Positions 1-8,059 of a stretch of DNA of 64,000 nucleotides are shown here, in pieces. The position numbers and the translations under genes are program-made. Under the pieces are notes generated by a model. It did not search any database. It saw nothing but the letters and a program-made list of their open reading frames with translations, and was not told the DNA's origin. The stretch is taken from positions 682,001 through 746,000 of the forward strand of contig JBMNNE010000002.1 of assembly GCA_050953805.1 (NCBI GenBank), read 5' to 3'. Numbering within the stretch: the stretch's first letter is position 1; each line of letters starts with the position of its first letter. This stretch comes from DUQW01 sp050953805 (GTDB lineage Bacteria; Bacillota_I; Bacilli_A; Acholeplasmatales; Acholeplasmataceae).

Positions 1-924
1 GTAGCCCAAAAATTAGGAGTTACCTTAGAAAGAGTTGATTTTGTCAAAGAGTATTGGGACCGTGTCTTTACTTATTTTTTAAATGAATATAAATTAAATC
101 GCACGCCAAATCCAGATGTTTTGTGTAACAATGAAATTAAATTTAAAGCTTTTTTAGATTACGCGATGGCACAAGATGTTGATTATATTGCGATGGGACA
201 TTATGCACGCGTTTTAAGAGATGAAACCGGAACTAAATTATTAAGGGGCGTTGATGATAATAAAGATCAATCTTATTTTTTATCACAATTAACTAGCGAA
301 CAATTATCAAAAGCGTTATTTCCGATTGGGGAAATGACAAAAGACGAAGTTAGAGAGAGTGCTAAAAAATTAGGGTTATCAGTTTCTGATAAAAAAGATT
401 CAACCGGAATCTGTTTTATCGGTGAACGAGATTTTAATAAATTCTTAGCCAATTATTTACCAGCAAAACCAGGATTAATGAAGCGGTTAGATGGTACTGT
501 TATTGGAAATCACTATGGATTAATGAATTATACAATTGGTCAACGGAAAGGTTTAGGGATTGGGACAATTGATGGTCTTGATGGACCATGGTTTGTCGTG
601 GGCAAAGAATTAGAAACTAATACTTTATTAGTTGAAAATAAAGATAATCTAAATTATTTAAAATCTGATCAAGCCATCATTACTAATTATGTGTGGCGCG
701 GTCCAAAAGTTGATGGTATCTATACTGCTAAATTTAGATATCGTCAAAAAGATGTTGAAGTAGAAGTTAAATTTGTTGATGACAATCAATTTATTGTTAA
801 CTATCATAATGTAACTGCCGTTACCCCTGGTCAAGTTTGTGCGATTTATAGTGGTGAAGTATGTGTTGGATCAGGATTTATAGATCAAGTTTACTATCAA
901 GGTGAAAAGAGAAGATATTCATGA
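1..924 (+). CDS. mnmA: tRNA-specific 2-thiouridylase MnmA (5' end outside window)
   Basis: MnmA adenylates and thiolates U34 of tRNA Lys/Glu/Gln in the cytoplasm, using sulfur relayed from a cysteine desulfurase. The frame is open from base 1, upstream of the first possible internal start at 121, and reads TPNPDVLCNNEIKF around codon 36-49. This holds the first catalytic Cys. The second lies in DSTGICFIGERDF (near base 405). About 307 residues are visible against roughly 360-370 for the family, so some 55-65 N-terminal residues with the ATP-pyrophosphatase loop lie off the left edge. The TGA stop overlaps the recD2 ATG (ATGA), suggesting translational coupling. Family identity is certain; only the start is missing. 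Confidence 0.97.
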   Translation, partial: VAQKLGVTLERVDFVKEYWDRVFTYFLNEYKLNRTPNPDVLCNNEIKFKAFLDYAMAQDVDYIAMGHYARVLRDETGTKLLRGVDDNKDQSYFLSQLTSEQLSKALFPIGEMTKDEVRESAKKLGLSVSDKKDSTGICFIGERDFNKFLANYLPAKPGLMKRLDGTVIGNHYGLMNYTIGQRKGLGIGTIDGLDGPWFVVGKELETNTLLVENKDNLNYLKSDQAIITNYVWRGPKVDGIYTAKFRYRQKDVEVEVKFVDDNQFIVNYHNVTAVTPGQVCAIYSGEVCVGSGFIDQVYYQGEKRRYS

Positions 925-3146
925 GTTTATTTCCAGAACACCAAATTATTAAAGGGCATGTCACTAGATATCGATTTCATAATGAAGATAATAGTTATTC
1001 GATTGCCACTTTAAAAACTGAAGACGAAAGAAAAATTACGATAGTTGGTTATTTTCCGAAAGTAACTAGCGATTTATTATATGAGCTTGAAGGAAATTGG
1101 ATTGAACATCCAACTTATGGGGAACAATTTGAAGTTCTCGCTTTTAGACGGGCTAAAGTTGCCTCTTTTCAAGGTTTAGTTAGTTATTTATCAAGCGACT
1201 ACTTTCCGGGAATTGGACCAAAGACAGCTGAAAAAATCGTTAATTTATTAGGCGATGAAGCAATTGAAAAAATTATTGATGATAAAACCGTTTTAAAAGA
1301 AATTGGATTAAATCCAATTCGAATTGAACGATTTTATCAACAACTTTTAGAAAATCAAAGTTTAGAAGGAGTCACGATTGATTTGTTTGAACTTGATATT
1401 AAAGGGGCAACCGCGATGAAGTTAATTACGACTTATGGATTAAAGGCGGCTACGATTGCCAAAACTAATCCGTTTCGGTTAATTGATGAAGTATCTGGAA
1501 TCGGCTTTATTCGAGCTGATGAAATTAGAGAAAAAGTAGGAATTCCCGAAGATGATCCAAAAAGAATTAAGGCGGCAATTTTATATTCAATTCGAGAGTA
1601 TGGTGAACGTAATGGTGATACTTATGCCCTAGAAGGACAAGTTTTTGATTATGCAAATCAATTTTTAAAGATCGACATTGATTATACTCCGTTTATTCAA
1701 GAGTTAATTTTAGAGCGTAAATTAGTTTTAGAAGAAGATAGATATTATCTAGCTCCAGCTTATTATGCTGAACTTGGATTAGCGAAAAAGATATTAGAGT
1801 TAAATCAAACTAAGCGAGAAAGAGTGAGCGAAGAAAAACTTAATGAAAGTATTAATAAAATCGAACAGTTAATTGGAATTACTTATACTGATATTCAAAA
1901 AGAAGCGATTAAAGTGTCACTAAATCATGAAGTTACCGTTATTACTGGCGGACCAGGAACTGGTAAAACGACAATTATTGATGGTTTAATGCAAGTTTAT
2001 AGCGATATTAATCATATTACTGCCAGTCATATGGCAACTCATATGAAAGTGATGGCACCAACGGGAAGAGCGGCCAAACGAATGCGAGAAATATTAAATT
2101 TTAAGGCGACAACGATCCATAAGGGATTAGGAATGGGTTATGATGGTATCTTTACTTTTGATGAAAATAATTTATTTCCGGAAAAATTAATTATTATCGA
2201 TGAAGCATCGATGATTGATATTTTTTTAGCTAACTCATTATTTAAAGCGATTAATAATGATGCTAGAGTCGTAATTGTTGGTGACGTAGATCAATTACCA
2301 AGTGTAGGACCTGGGTTGTTTTTAAAAGATTTAATTGATTCAAACGTTTGTGCGGTGGTTAGACTTGATGAAATTCACCGCCAAGCTAGAGGTTCTAATA
2401 TTGTAAAAATCGCTAATAAAGTTAATCAACAAACTTTATCTTATGATGATTTAGTATCAGAAAGTGATACTTATATTTATAAAATAAATCGACCCGAATT
2501 AAAGCGGTTAATCTTAAGATTAGTTGAAGGTGCTTTAGAACAAGGTTATTCATTAATTGAAGATATTCAAATTTTAATTCCGCAATATAAAGGTGATTTC
2601 GGAATCGAAATGGTTAATGAAATGGTTCAAGAAATGTATATTGAGAATAAGAGTATTTATGTTAATCATGGAGATGTTAAATACTATGTTGGTGATAAAG
2701 TAATTCAACTAGAAAATGATGCTTTAAAAGATGTGATGAACGGTGATATTGGAGTTGTTAGTGGGATTGTATTTGATAATAAAAATAAACCAACAATATA
2801 TGTTAATTTTGATGGTAGAGATTTGTCATATGCTAAATCTGATTTAGATCAACTTAACTTAGCATATGCCATTTCTATTCACAAGTCTCAAGGATCAGAA
2901 TATCCAATAGTCATTATTCCGATTGTGAAAAATTATATTCACATGTTAAAGAAAGAATTGCTTTATACAGCGATTACCCGCGCTAAAGCCTATCTCTTTA
3001 TTATGGGAGATGTTGATTTGATGATTTATGCTTCAAACCGGATAACATCTAAACGACAATCAACATTAGTTAATCGATTAAATGATGAAATAAATGAAGA
3101 AAATCAACCAGAAGTTGATGATGTTAATCCATATGATTTTATGTAA
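921..3146 (+). CDS. recD2: RecD2-type ATP-dependent DNA helicase
   Basis: This is an SF1B 5'-3' helicase of the RecD2/YrrC class, found in bacteria where no RecBCD partner is needed. It has an N-terminal OB-like part, two helix-hairpin-helix motifs (PGIGPKTA at residues 96-103 and SGIGFIRAD near 192-200), Walker A GGPGTGKTT at 343-351, Walker B IIIDEASM near 416, and a C-terminal SIHKSQGSEYP motif near residue 655. The length of 741 aa is typical. It overlaps mnmA by 4 nt, as in many Firmicutes where yrrC follows mnmA. The family role is in replication-fork and mismatch-associated DNA maintenance. Nothing is unusual in the sequence. Confidence 0.95.
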   Translation: MSLFPEHQIIKGHVTRYRFHNEDNSYSIATLKTEDERKITIVGYFPKVTSDLLYELEGNWIEHPTYGEQFEVLAFRRAKVASFQGLVSYLSSDYFPGIGPKTAEKIVNLLGDEAIEKIIDDKTVLKEIGLNPIRIERFYQQLLENQSLEGVTIDLFELDIKGATAMKLITTYGLKAATIAKTNPFRLIDEVSGIGFIRADEIREKVGIPEDDPKRIKAAILYSIREYGERNGDTYALEGQVFDYANQFLKIDIDYTPFIQELILERKLVLEEDRYYLAPAYYAELGLAKKILELNQTKRERVSEEKLNESINKIEQLIGITYTDIQKEAIKVSLNHEVTVITGGPGTGKTTIIDGLMQVYSDINHITASHMATHMKVMAPTGRAAKRMREILNFKATTIHKGLGMGYDGIFTFDENNLFPEKLIIIDEASMIDIFLANSLFKAINNDARVVIVGDVDQLPSVGPGLFLKDLIDSNVCAVVRLDEIHRQARGSNIVKIANKVNQQTLSYDDLVSESDTYIYKINRPELKRLILRLVEGALEQGYSLIEDIQILIPQYKGDFGIEMVNEMVQEMYIENKSIYVNHGDVKYYVGDKVIQLENDALKDVMNGDIGVVSGIVFDNKNKPTIYVNFDGRDLSYAKSDLDQLNLAYAISIHKSQGSEYPIVIIPIVKNYIHMLKKELLYTAITRAKAYLFIMGDVDLMIYASNRITSKRQSTLVNRLNDEINEENQPEVDDVNPYDFM

Positions 3147-3165
3147 TTAAACAGGTGATATTGAT

Positions 3166-6100
3166 ATGAAATATGTAAAGAAAATATTATTGTTAATAGT
3201 TTTGTTATTAACATTAACATCATGTTTTAAAACGGAATATAATGTCGTTTTTAAAAATCATGATGGTACTATAATTGAGAGTCAAACAGTTCAAGAGGGA
3301 CTTAAGGCAACACCACCAGAAGCACCGGTTCGAGAAGGTTATACTTTTAAAGAATGGAGTGTGTCTTTTGATAGTGTTACCCAAAATTTAGAAGTCATTG
3401 CTAAGTATGAAATTAATCAATACGAAGTTAAATTTATTAGTGATGGAAATGAGATTAAGTCAGAGACTGTTGAACATGGTCAGGCGGCAACTGCTCCAGA
3501 AAATCCAACTAAAGAAGGTTATACTTTTACGGGTTGGACTGTTGAATTTAATAATGTTACTAGTAACTTAGAAGTCGTTGCTAAATTTGAACCTACTACT
3601 TATGAAGTTATATTTATTAGTGATGGAAATGAGATTAAGTCAGAGACTGTTGAACATGGTCAGGCTGCAACAGCTCCAGAAAATCCAACTAAAGAAGGTC
3701 ATACTTTTACGGGGTGGACTGTTGAATTTAATAATGTTACTAGTAACTTAGAAGTCGTTGCTAAATATGAAATTAATCAATACGAAGTTAAATTTATTAG
3801 TGATGGAAATGAGATTAAGTCAGAGACTGTTGAACATGGTCAGGCTGCAACAGCTCCAGAAAATCCAACTAAAGAAGGTTATACTTTTATGGGTTGGACT
3901 GTTGAATTTAATAATGTCACTAGCAATTTAGATGTGGTTGCTAAATTTGAACCGATTACTTACGAAGTAAAATTTATTAGTGATGGTGTTGTGGTTGATA
4001 CCCAAAATATTACCTATGGCAACTCTGCGGTTGCACCGACAAACCCAACTAGGGTTGGTCACACATTTAATGGTTGGGATATTTCTTTTAATAATGTCAC
4101 TAGTAATTTAGAAGTTACTGCCCAATTTAAAATTAATACTTATCAAGTTAAGTTTTATCATGAAGGAATTTTAGTAGATTCCCAATTAGTTAATTATGGG
4201 GAATCAGCTTCCTTACCTGATGAACCAACTAAAGTCGGACACACTTTTGTTGGTTGGAGTATTCCACTTGAAAATATTACGAGTAATTTAGATATAGTTG
4301 CTAAATTTGACCCGATTACTTACGAAGTAAAATTTATTAGTGATGGTGAAGTAGTTAATACCGAAACGGTAGAACACGACAGTGTTATTCCTAATTTTGA
4401 GCCTACAGCTAAAGTTGGATATAAATTTGAATATTGGTATCAAGTTGAAGGAACTGCATTTAATTTTACGATTCCAATTACTTCAGGGGTGACATTAATT
4501 GCTTATTGGAGTAAAGTTGGCAAAACAACTTTAGAAAAAATTAATGAAGATATTGATTCATTTATTAGTGAGTTATATTTAAGCCAATATGAGTTGAATT
4601 TACCAGCTGTTAGTAAAGTGAATGGTTCAACTATAAGTTGGACGACAACATCACCATATATTTTAGATAGCGGTATGATCTTACCGGTGGTTTATTCTGA
4701 TGGAATGGATACCACTGCAGAACTTGAAGTAATTTTTACATTAAATGGTGAATCAGTAACGAAAGTTGTAGAAATAAATTTAGTTAGAAATCAACCAGTT
4801 TTGATTGCTGAATCAAAAATGGTGCCGTTTGAAAACTTAACTGTTGAATTTGATGTAGTTAATAGTGAATTAGAATTATTTTTTGAAGCTGGTGGATCGG
4901 TTCCATATGTTTCACTATCATCATTTTTTGATTTATTAGATGGATTTGTTTGGGAAGGAACGGAGTTTACTTATACTCAAACTGGTGAAGTATTAGAAGT
5001 TGAATATGGATACTATGATTCAATAGGAGATGAGTATTATAGTTTAATTTTAACGGTAGATGCCGCTAATAATTGGATTTATGCTAATGATCCTGCTTTC
5101 TATTGGATATATGTTTATTCAACAGAAACAAATTATGGAAGACATATTAAGTATGTTAATCATCCGGATGAACATTTTGGTTTAGCTTATAATGTAGTTT
5201 ATGAATTAAGCAAATATAATTTAGATATTCCAACTTATAACAATCAAATTTTAGTTCCGTTTTATTTAGCTAATCAATTATTTTTAGGGCCTAATTATTA
5301 TAATCTTTACTATAATGGTGATAAAATATACGGTGTTTATGGTTTACCGTCATATGGAGATTATGATTATGAAATAATGAAAACTAGTAGTTATAATGGA
5401 AAAAAACTACCAGTTGATTTAAGGATTCATAATTTTAATATGTTCGCTTTTAATTTAGATTATTTTTACGGATTGAAAGATTTTGCTGAAGTAGAAACTT
5501 ATTATAATGTTTTATATGAGAAAAAAGATCAATTATTAAATGAAAATGCTGATGTGGTGGATCGTGCGATATCTGAAATATTGTTACTTTATCTTGATGA
5601 ACCACATACCAGTTTTGGGTATCCTTCTTACTATAATGAATTAGAATGGGAAGGACCACCATCTGATAGTTTGTCAAATTATGGACCAAGATTCCAACAA
5701 TGGTATATGGATGGATATATTGGAGTTGATGAAGCAATTGCCAATAAATGGGGTGTAACTGATCCTACTATTTGGGCTGCATACTCAGAATTAAGACCAT
5801 TTTATTGGTTTTTGAATAATGAATATGCGGTTCTCTCACTAGATAATTTTGATACGGCAGATATTTATGAATCTAATAGTCATGATAACGAAATAATTGC
5901 TGATATTTTAGGGTTACCAACATCTAGTGTGATTCTTCCAACAATTGTTGGGGGCACTAAATATTTCCATTACAATATGAGTACTGTTGATGATGAACAA
6001 TTAGAGTTGATTGTTAAGGGGTTAGATGCGACATATTTACCAACATATATCCAAAAATTAAAAGATTTTGGATATACCCATGTTAAAAAATCAACAACTG

Positions 6101-6831
6101 ATCCTGATAAAAAAGATGGTTATTTTCAAAAGACAATTGATGGCATTAATTTTATGGTTCAAGTAACATATGATGAAATATTTGAAGTATTATATTTAGG
6201 AGTTGCTAAGGAAGTACCATTAAATTATGAAGCTGAGTGGCCATTAATTTTAGATTTTGTGTGGTTACTTTACCTTGATAGCGCTGTTTATTTAGAATTT
6301 ATGATTGAATTAATGTTAGAAGAAAAGCCAACGGTTAAAAATATTATTTTAGATTTAACTTGGAATACAGGCGGCAATTTAGGAGCTCTTTTTCGAGTAG
6401 TAGGCTTTGTAACTAACGAACCATTTAAAGTTTCAGAAATGCAAAGAGATACCGGATATAAAGCAACCCGGTATGTTCAAGTTACCGGAGTCCCTAATTA
6501 TTCAACTATTAAATGGTCACTATTGGTATCGCCAGTTACTTTTAGTGCTGGGAATTCATTAACAACCATTTTTAGAGAAAATAATTTAGGACCAATCATT
6601 GGCATGAAAACTGGTGGTGGTGCATGTACAGTAACACCAGTTTTATTACCAATTGGTACTGCCTTTTCAATGAGTAGTAATGATTTAGAAGCTTATCGTA
6701 CCGGATCTGGAACTGAACTAGATCCATATCTATATCATGATGTTGAATTAGGTATCGTTCCCGATCACATTATTACTGATCATGATGATTTATATGATGA
6801 AATAGTTTTATTAGAATTTCTAACTAATTAA
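3166..6831 (+). CDS. Surface lipoprotein with Flg_new/InlB B-type repeats and an S41 protease domain
   Basis: A 1221-aa lipoprotein, probably anchored outside the membrane. Residues 1-20 are a lipoprotein signal with lipobox LTSC and lipidated Cys20. Residues ~25-444 are about seven 60-aa Flg_new (Listeria-Bacteroides) repeats with the GYTFTGW core. An atrophied Ig-like domain follows (~455-545), then an unassigned beta-rich stretch. The C-terminal part is an S41 peptidase: PHTSFG with His814, TFSAGN with Ser1127, and VELGIVPD with Glu1194. This is the Ser-His-Glu arrangement of tricorn/CPAF-like S41 enzymes; the Ser+25 position, Lys in CtpA/Prc, is Gly1152. Start: ATG with GGTGAT upstream. 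The substrate is unknown. The gene stands 19 nt after recD2 and ends at a bidirectional terminator. Confidence 0.85.
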   Translation: MKYVKKILLLIVLLLTLTSCFKTEYNVVFKNHDGTIIESQTVQEGLKATPPEAPVREGYTFKEWSVSFDSVTQNLEVIAKYEINQYEVKFISDGNEIKSETVEHGQAATAPENPTKEGYTFTGWTVEFNNVTSNLEVVAKFEPTTYEVIFISDGNEIKSETVEHGQAATAPENPTKEGHTFTGWTVEFNNVTSNLEVVAKYEINQYEVKFISDGNEIKSETVEHGQAATAPENPTKEGYTFMGWTVEFNNVTSNLDVVAKFEPITYEVKFISDGVVVDTQNITYGNSAVAPTNPTRVGHTFNGWDISFNNVTSNLEVTAQFKINTYQVKFYHEGILVDSQLVNYGESASLPDEPTKVGHTFVGWSIPLENITSNLDIVAKFDPITYEVKFISDGEVVNTETVEHDSVIPNFEPTAKVGYKFEYWYQVEGTAFNFTIPITSGVTLIAYWSKVGKTTLEKINEDIDSFISELYLSQYELNLPAVSKVNGSTISWTTTSPYILDSGMILPVVYSDGMDTTAELEVIFTLNGESVTKVVEINLVRNQPVLIAESKMVPFENLTVEFDVVNSELELFFEAGGSVPYVSLSSFFDLLDGFVWEGTEFTYTQTGEVLEVEYGYYDSIGDEYYSLILTVDAANNWIYANDPAFYWIYVYSTETNYGRHIKYVNHPDEHFGLAYNVVYELSKYNLDIPTYNNQILVPFYLANQLFLGPNYYNLYYNGDKIYGVYGLPSYGDYDYEIMKTSSYNGKKLPVDLRIHNFNMFAFNLDYFYGLKDFAEVETYYNVLYEKKDQLLNENADVVDRAISEILLLYLDEPHTSFGYPSYYNELEWEGPPSDSLSNYGPRFQQWYMDGYIGVDEAIANKWGVTDPTIWAAYSELRPFYWFLNNEYAVLSLDNFDTADIYESNSHDNEIIADILGLPTSSVILPTIVGGTKYFHYNMSTVDDEQLELIVKGLDATYLPTYIQKLKDFGYTHVKKSTTDPDKKDGYFQKTIDGINFMVQVTYDEIFEVLYLGVAKEVPLNYEAEWPLILDFVWLLYLDSAVYLEFMIELMLEEKPTVKNIILDLTWNTGGNLGALFRVVGFVTNEPFKVSEMQRDTGYKATRYVQVTGVPNYSTIKWSLLVSPVTFSAGNSLTTIFRENNLGPIIGMKTGGGACTVTPVLLPIGTAFSMSSNDLEAYRTGSGTELDPYLYHDVELGIVPDHIITDHDDLYDEIVLLEFLTN
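3238..4497 (+). repeat. Seven tandem ~180-bp coding repeats (units 2-4 nearly identical)
   Basis: The period is exactly 180 bp (60 codons). The unit starting at 3421 recurs at 3601 and 3781 with only a few base differences over 180 bp. Units starting near 3241, 3961, 4141 and 4321 are diverged versions. Each encodes one Flg_new-type beta repeat ending in a (Y/F)E(I/P)-type linker. The near-identity at DNA level of the three central units, including synonymous sites, points to recent duplication or gene conversion. Confidence 0.93.
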
Positions 6832-6836
6832 CAAAA

Positions 6837-6865
6837 AAAGGACAGGAAAAACTGTCCTTTATTTA
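6837..6865. terminator. Bidirectional intrinsic terminator between lipoprotein gene and tmRNA
   Basis: Stem AAAGGACAG (6837-6845) pairs with CTGTCCTTT (6852-6860) around a GAAAAA loop. T-rich sequence follows on the plus strand and a run of A precedes it (T on the minus strand). It ends the lipoprotein gene and the converging tmRNA. Confidence 0.88.
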
Positions 6866-6872
6866 TTTATTT

Positions 6873-7215
6873 TGGTGGAGATGAGGGGATTTGAACCCCT
6901 GTACGAAATACATAAGAGATTACTTTCTACAAGTTTATAGTATTTAGGTTATTTCGCTAAGTTTATTAAATACTCAAACTAAAGATTAGCTAGCTAATAG
7001 TAATTCGTTAGTTCTTATTAGCATCCAAACTAATATATCTTACTAAAATGTGCCGCCCCATAAAACGTAAGAGATTTTAAGGTTTGGTTTTTGCTTTTTC
7101 TTAAGCAAATGCTAAATTTTGGTTTCCGGTTATTATAACCTCGACGTTTTGACTTGCGTTACCAAGACTTGCTTATAATAACTTATCATACCCCGGCGAA
7201 TCCATAAACATCCCC
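6873..7215 (-). ncRNA. ssrA: tmRNA (ssrA)
   Basis: On the minus strand the 5' end GGGGATGTTTATGGATTCG (from 7215) and the 3' end ATCTCCACCA (to 6873) form a 7-bp acceptor stem, with an encoded CCA and the T-arm GGTTCAAATCCC. These are hallmark tmRNA ends, giving 343 nt. A short tag frame GGA AAC CAA AAT TTA GCA TTT GCT TAA lies at 7127-7101. It is preceded by AATAACC, matching the ATAACT that precedes the resume codon in Bacillus ssrA. The predicted tag after the tRNA-borne Ala is (A)GNQNLAFA. This molecule rescues stalled ribosomes with SmpB. Most of the 556-nt gap 6832-7387 is occupied by it and its promoter. The ends are secure; the tag reading is inferred. Confidence 0.95.
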
Positions 7216-7225
7216 ATGCTTTACT

Positions 7226-7254
7226 AATTTACAATTAATAGGAAAATAAGTCAA
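7226..7254 (-). promoter_or_regulatory. Promoter of tmRNA
   Basis: On the minus strand TTGACT (7254-7249) is followed after 17 nt by TAAATT (7231-7226), 10 nt before the mature tmRNA 5' end. This is a good sigma-A type match. Confidence 0.75.
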
Positions 7255-7387
7255 GTAAATTTTATTAAATTATGTTTTTATTTTAAAATCATTGAAAAAG
7301 AAAGTGATTTAGACTTATATATATGGTTAAAAACAAGTTTAAATGATAAAATATCAGTAGTGCAAATGTGGAAAGACAGGTGATTTA

Positions 7388-8059
7388 ATGATTAAAGGGA
7401 TAGTTTTTGATTTAGATGGAACCTTACTTAATACGATTGATGATATTAATAACGCTTTAAACCATATTTTAAGAAATAATGGTTTTAAAGAAAAAAACCT
7501 TAATGAAACTAAATTAAATTTAGGTAGTGGCTCTCGCCATCTAATTCAACAATCATTACCAAGTTATGTCTCAGAAAATGTTTTTTTAAAAGTACATACT
7601 GAATATCAAGAATATTATCAACATCATAACGATATTTTAACTCGACCATACGATGGTATTTTAGAAGTTTTAAGAGATTTAAAAGAAAAAGGATTTAAAT
7701 TAGCAGTGGTCTCTAATAAAGATGATCATGATGTGAAGCTATTAAATAGAAATAAGTTTTTGGGATTGATTGATATTGCCGTTGGGGCAAGAAGAGGTAA
7801 ACCGGTTAAACCCGACCCATATTTAGTTAATGTAGCATTAGAAAAAATGGAATTATCTCATCAAGAAGTAGTTTATATTGGAGATAGTGATGTTGATATT
7901 TTAACCGCTAGAAATTCAAAGATTTCGATGATAACTGTTACTTGGGGATTTAGAGATTTAATCACTTTAGAAAAACATGGGGCAACCAATATTATTAATC
8001 ATCCAAGTGAAATAGTAAAGAAGGTGAAGTTAATTAATGATCAAATTAATAAACGTTAG
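7388..8059 (+). CDS. HAD-superfamily phosphatase (phosphoglycolate phosphatase-like)
   Basis: A cytoplasmic HAD hydrolase of 223 aa, class Gph/PpaX-like. Motif I FDLDGTL (Asp8, Asp10) is the phospho-acceptor, motif II VVSNKD lies near residue 107, motif III Lys in KPVKPDP near 140, and motif IV IGDSDVDI near 163. The cap is the alpha-helical C1 type between motifs I and II. The substrate cannot be told from sequence. Candidates are phosphoglycolate, pyrophosphate or other small phosphate esters. Start: ATG with ACAGGTGAT upstream and an extended -10-like TGATAAAAT at 7344-7352. Its 3' end overlaps the following ABC gene by 23 nt, implying co-translation. Confidence 0.88.
   Translation: MIKGIVFDLDGTLLNTIDDINNALNHILRNNGFKEKNLNETKLNLGSGSRHLIQQSLPSYVSENVFLKVHTEYQEYYQHHNDILTRPYDGILEVLRDLKEKGFKLAVVSNKDDHDVKLLNRNKFLGLIDIAVGARRGKPVKPDPYLVNVALEKMELSHQEVVYIGDSDVDILTARNSKISMITVTWGFRDLITLEKHGATNIINHPSEIVKKVKLINDQINKR

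Noticed and set aside
3421..3960. Possible CRISPR or satellite array
   Set aside because: The 180-bp units have no spacers and keep one open reading frame encoding Flg_new repeats.
6873..7215. tRNA-Ala gene from the tRNA-like ends
   Set aside because: The two halves are ~340 nt apart and carry a tag frame, which is tmRNA.
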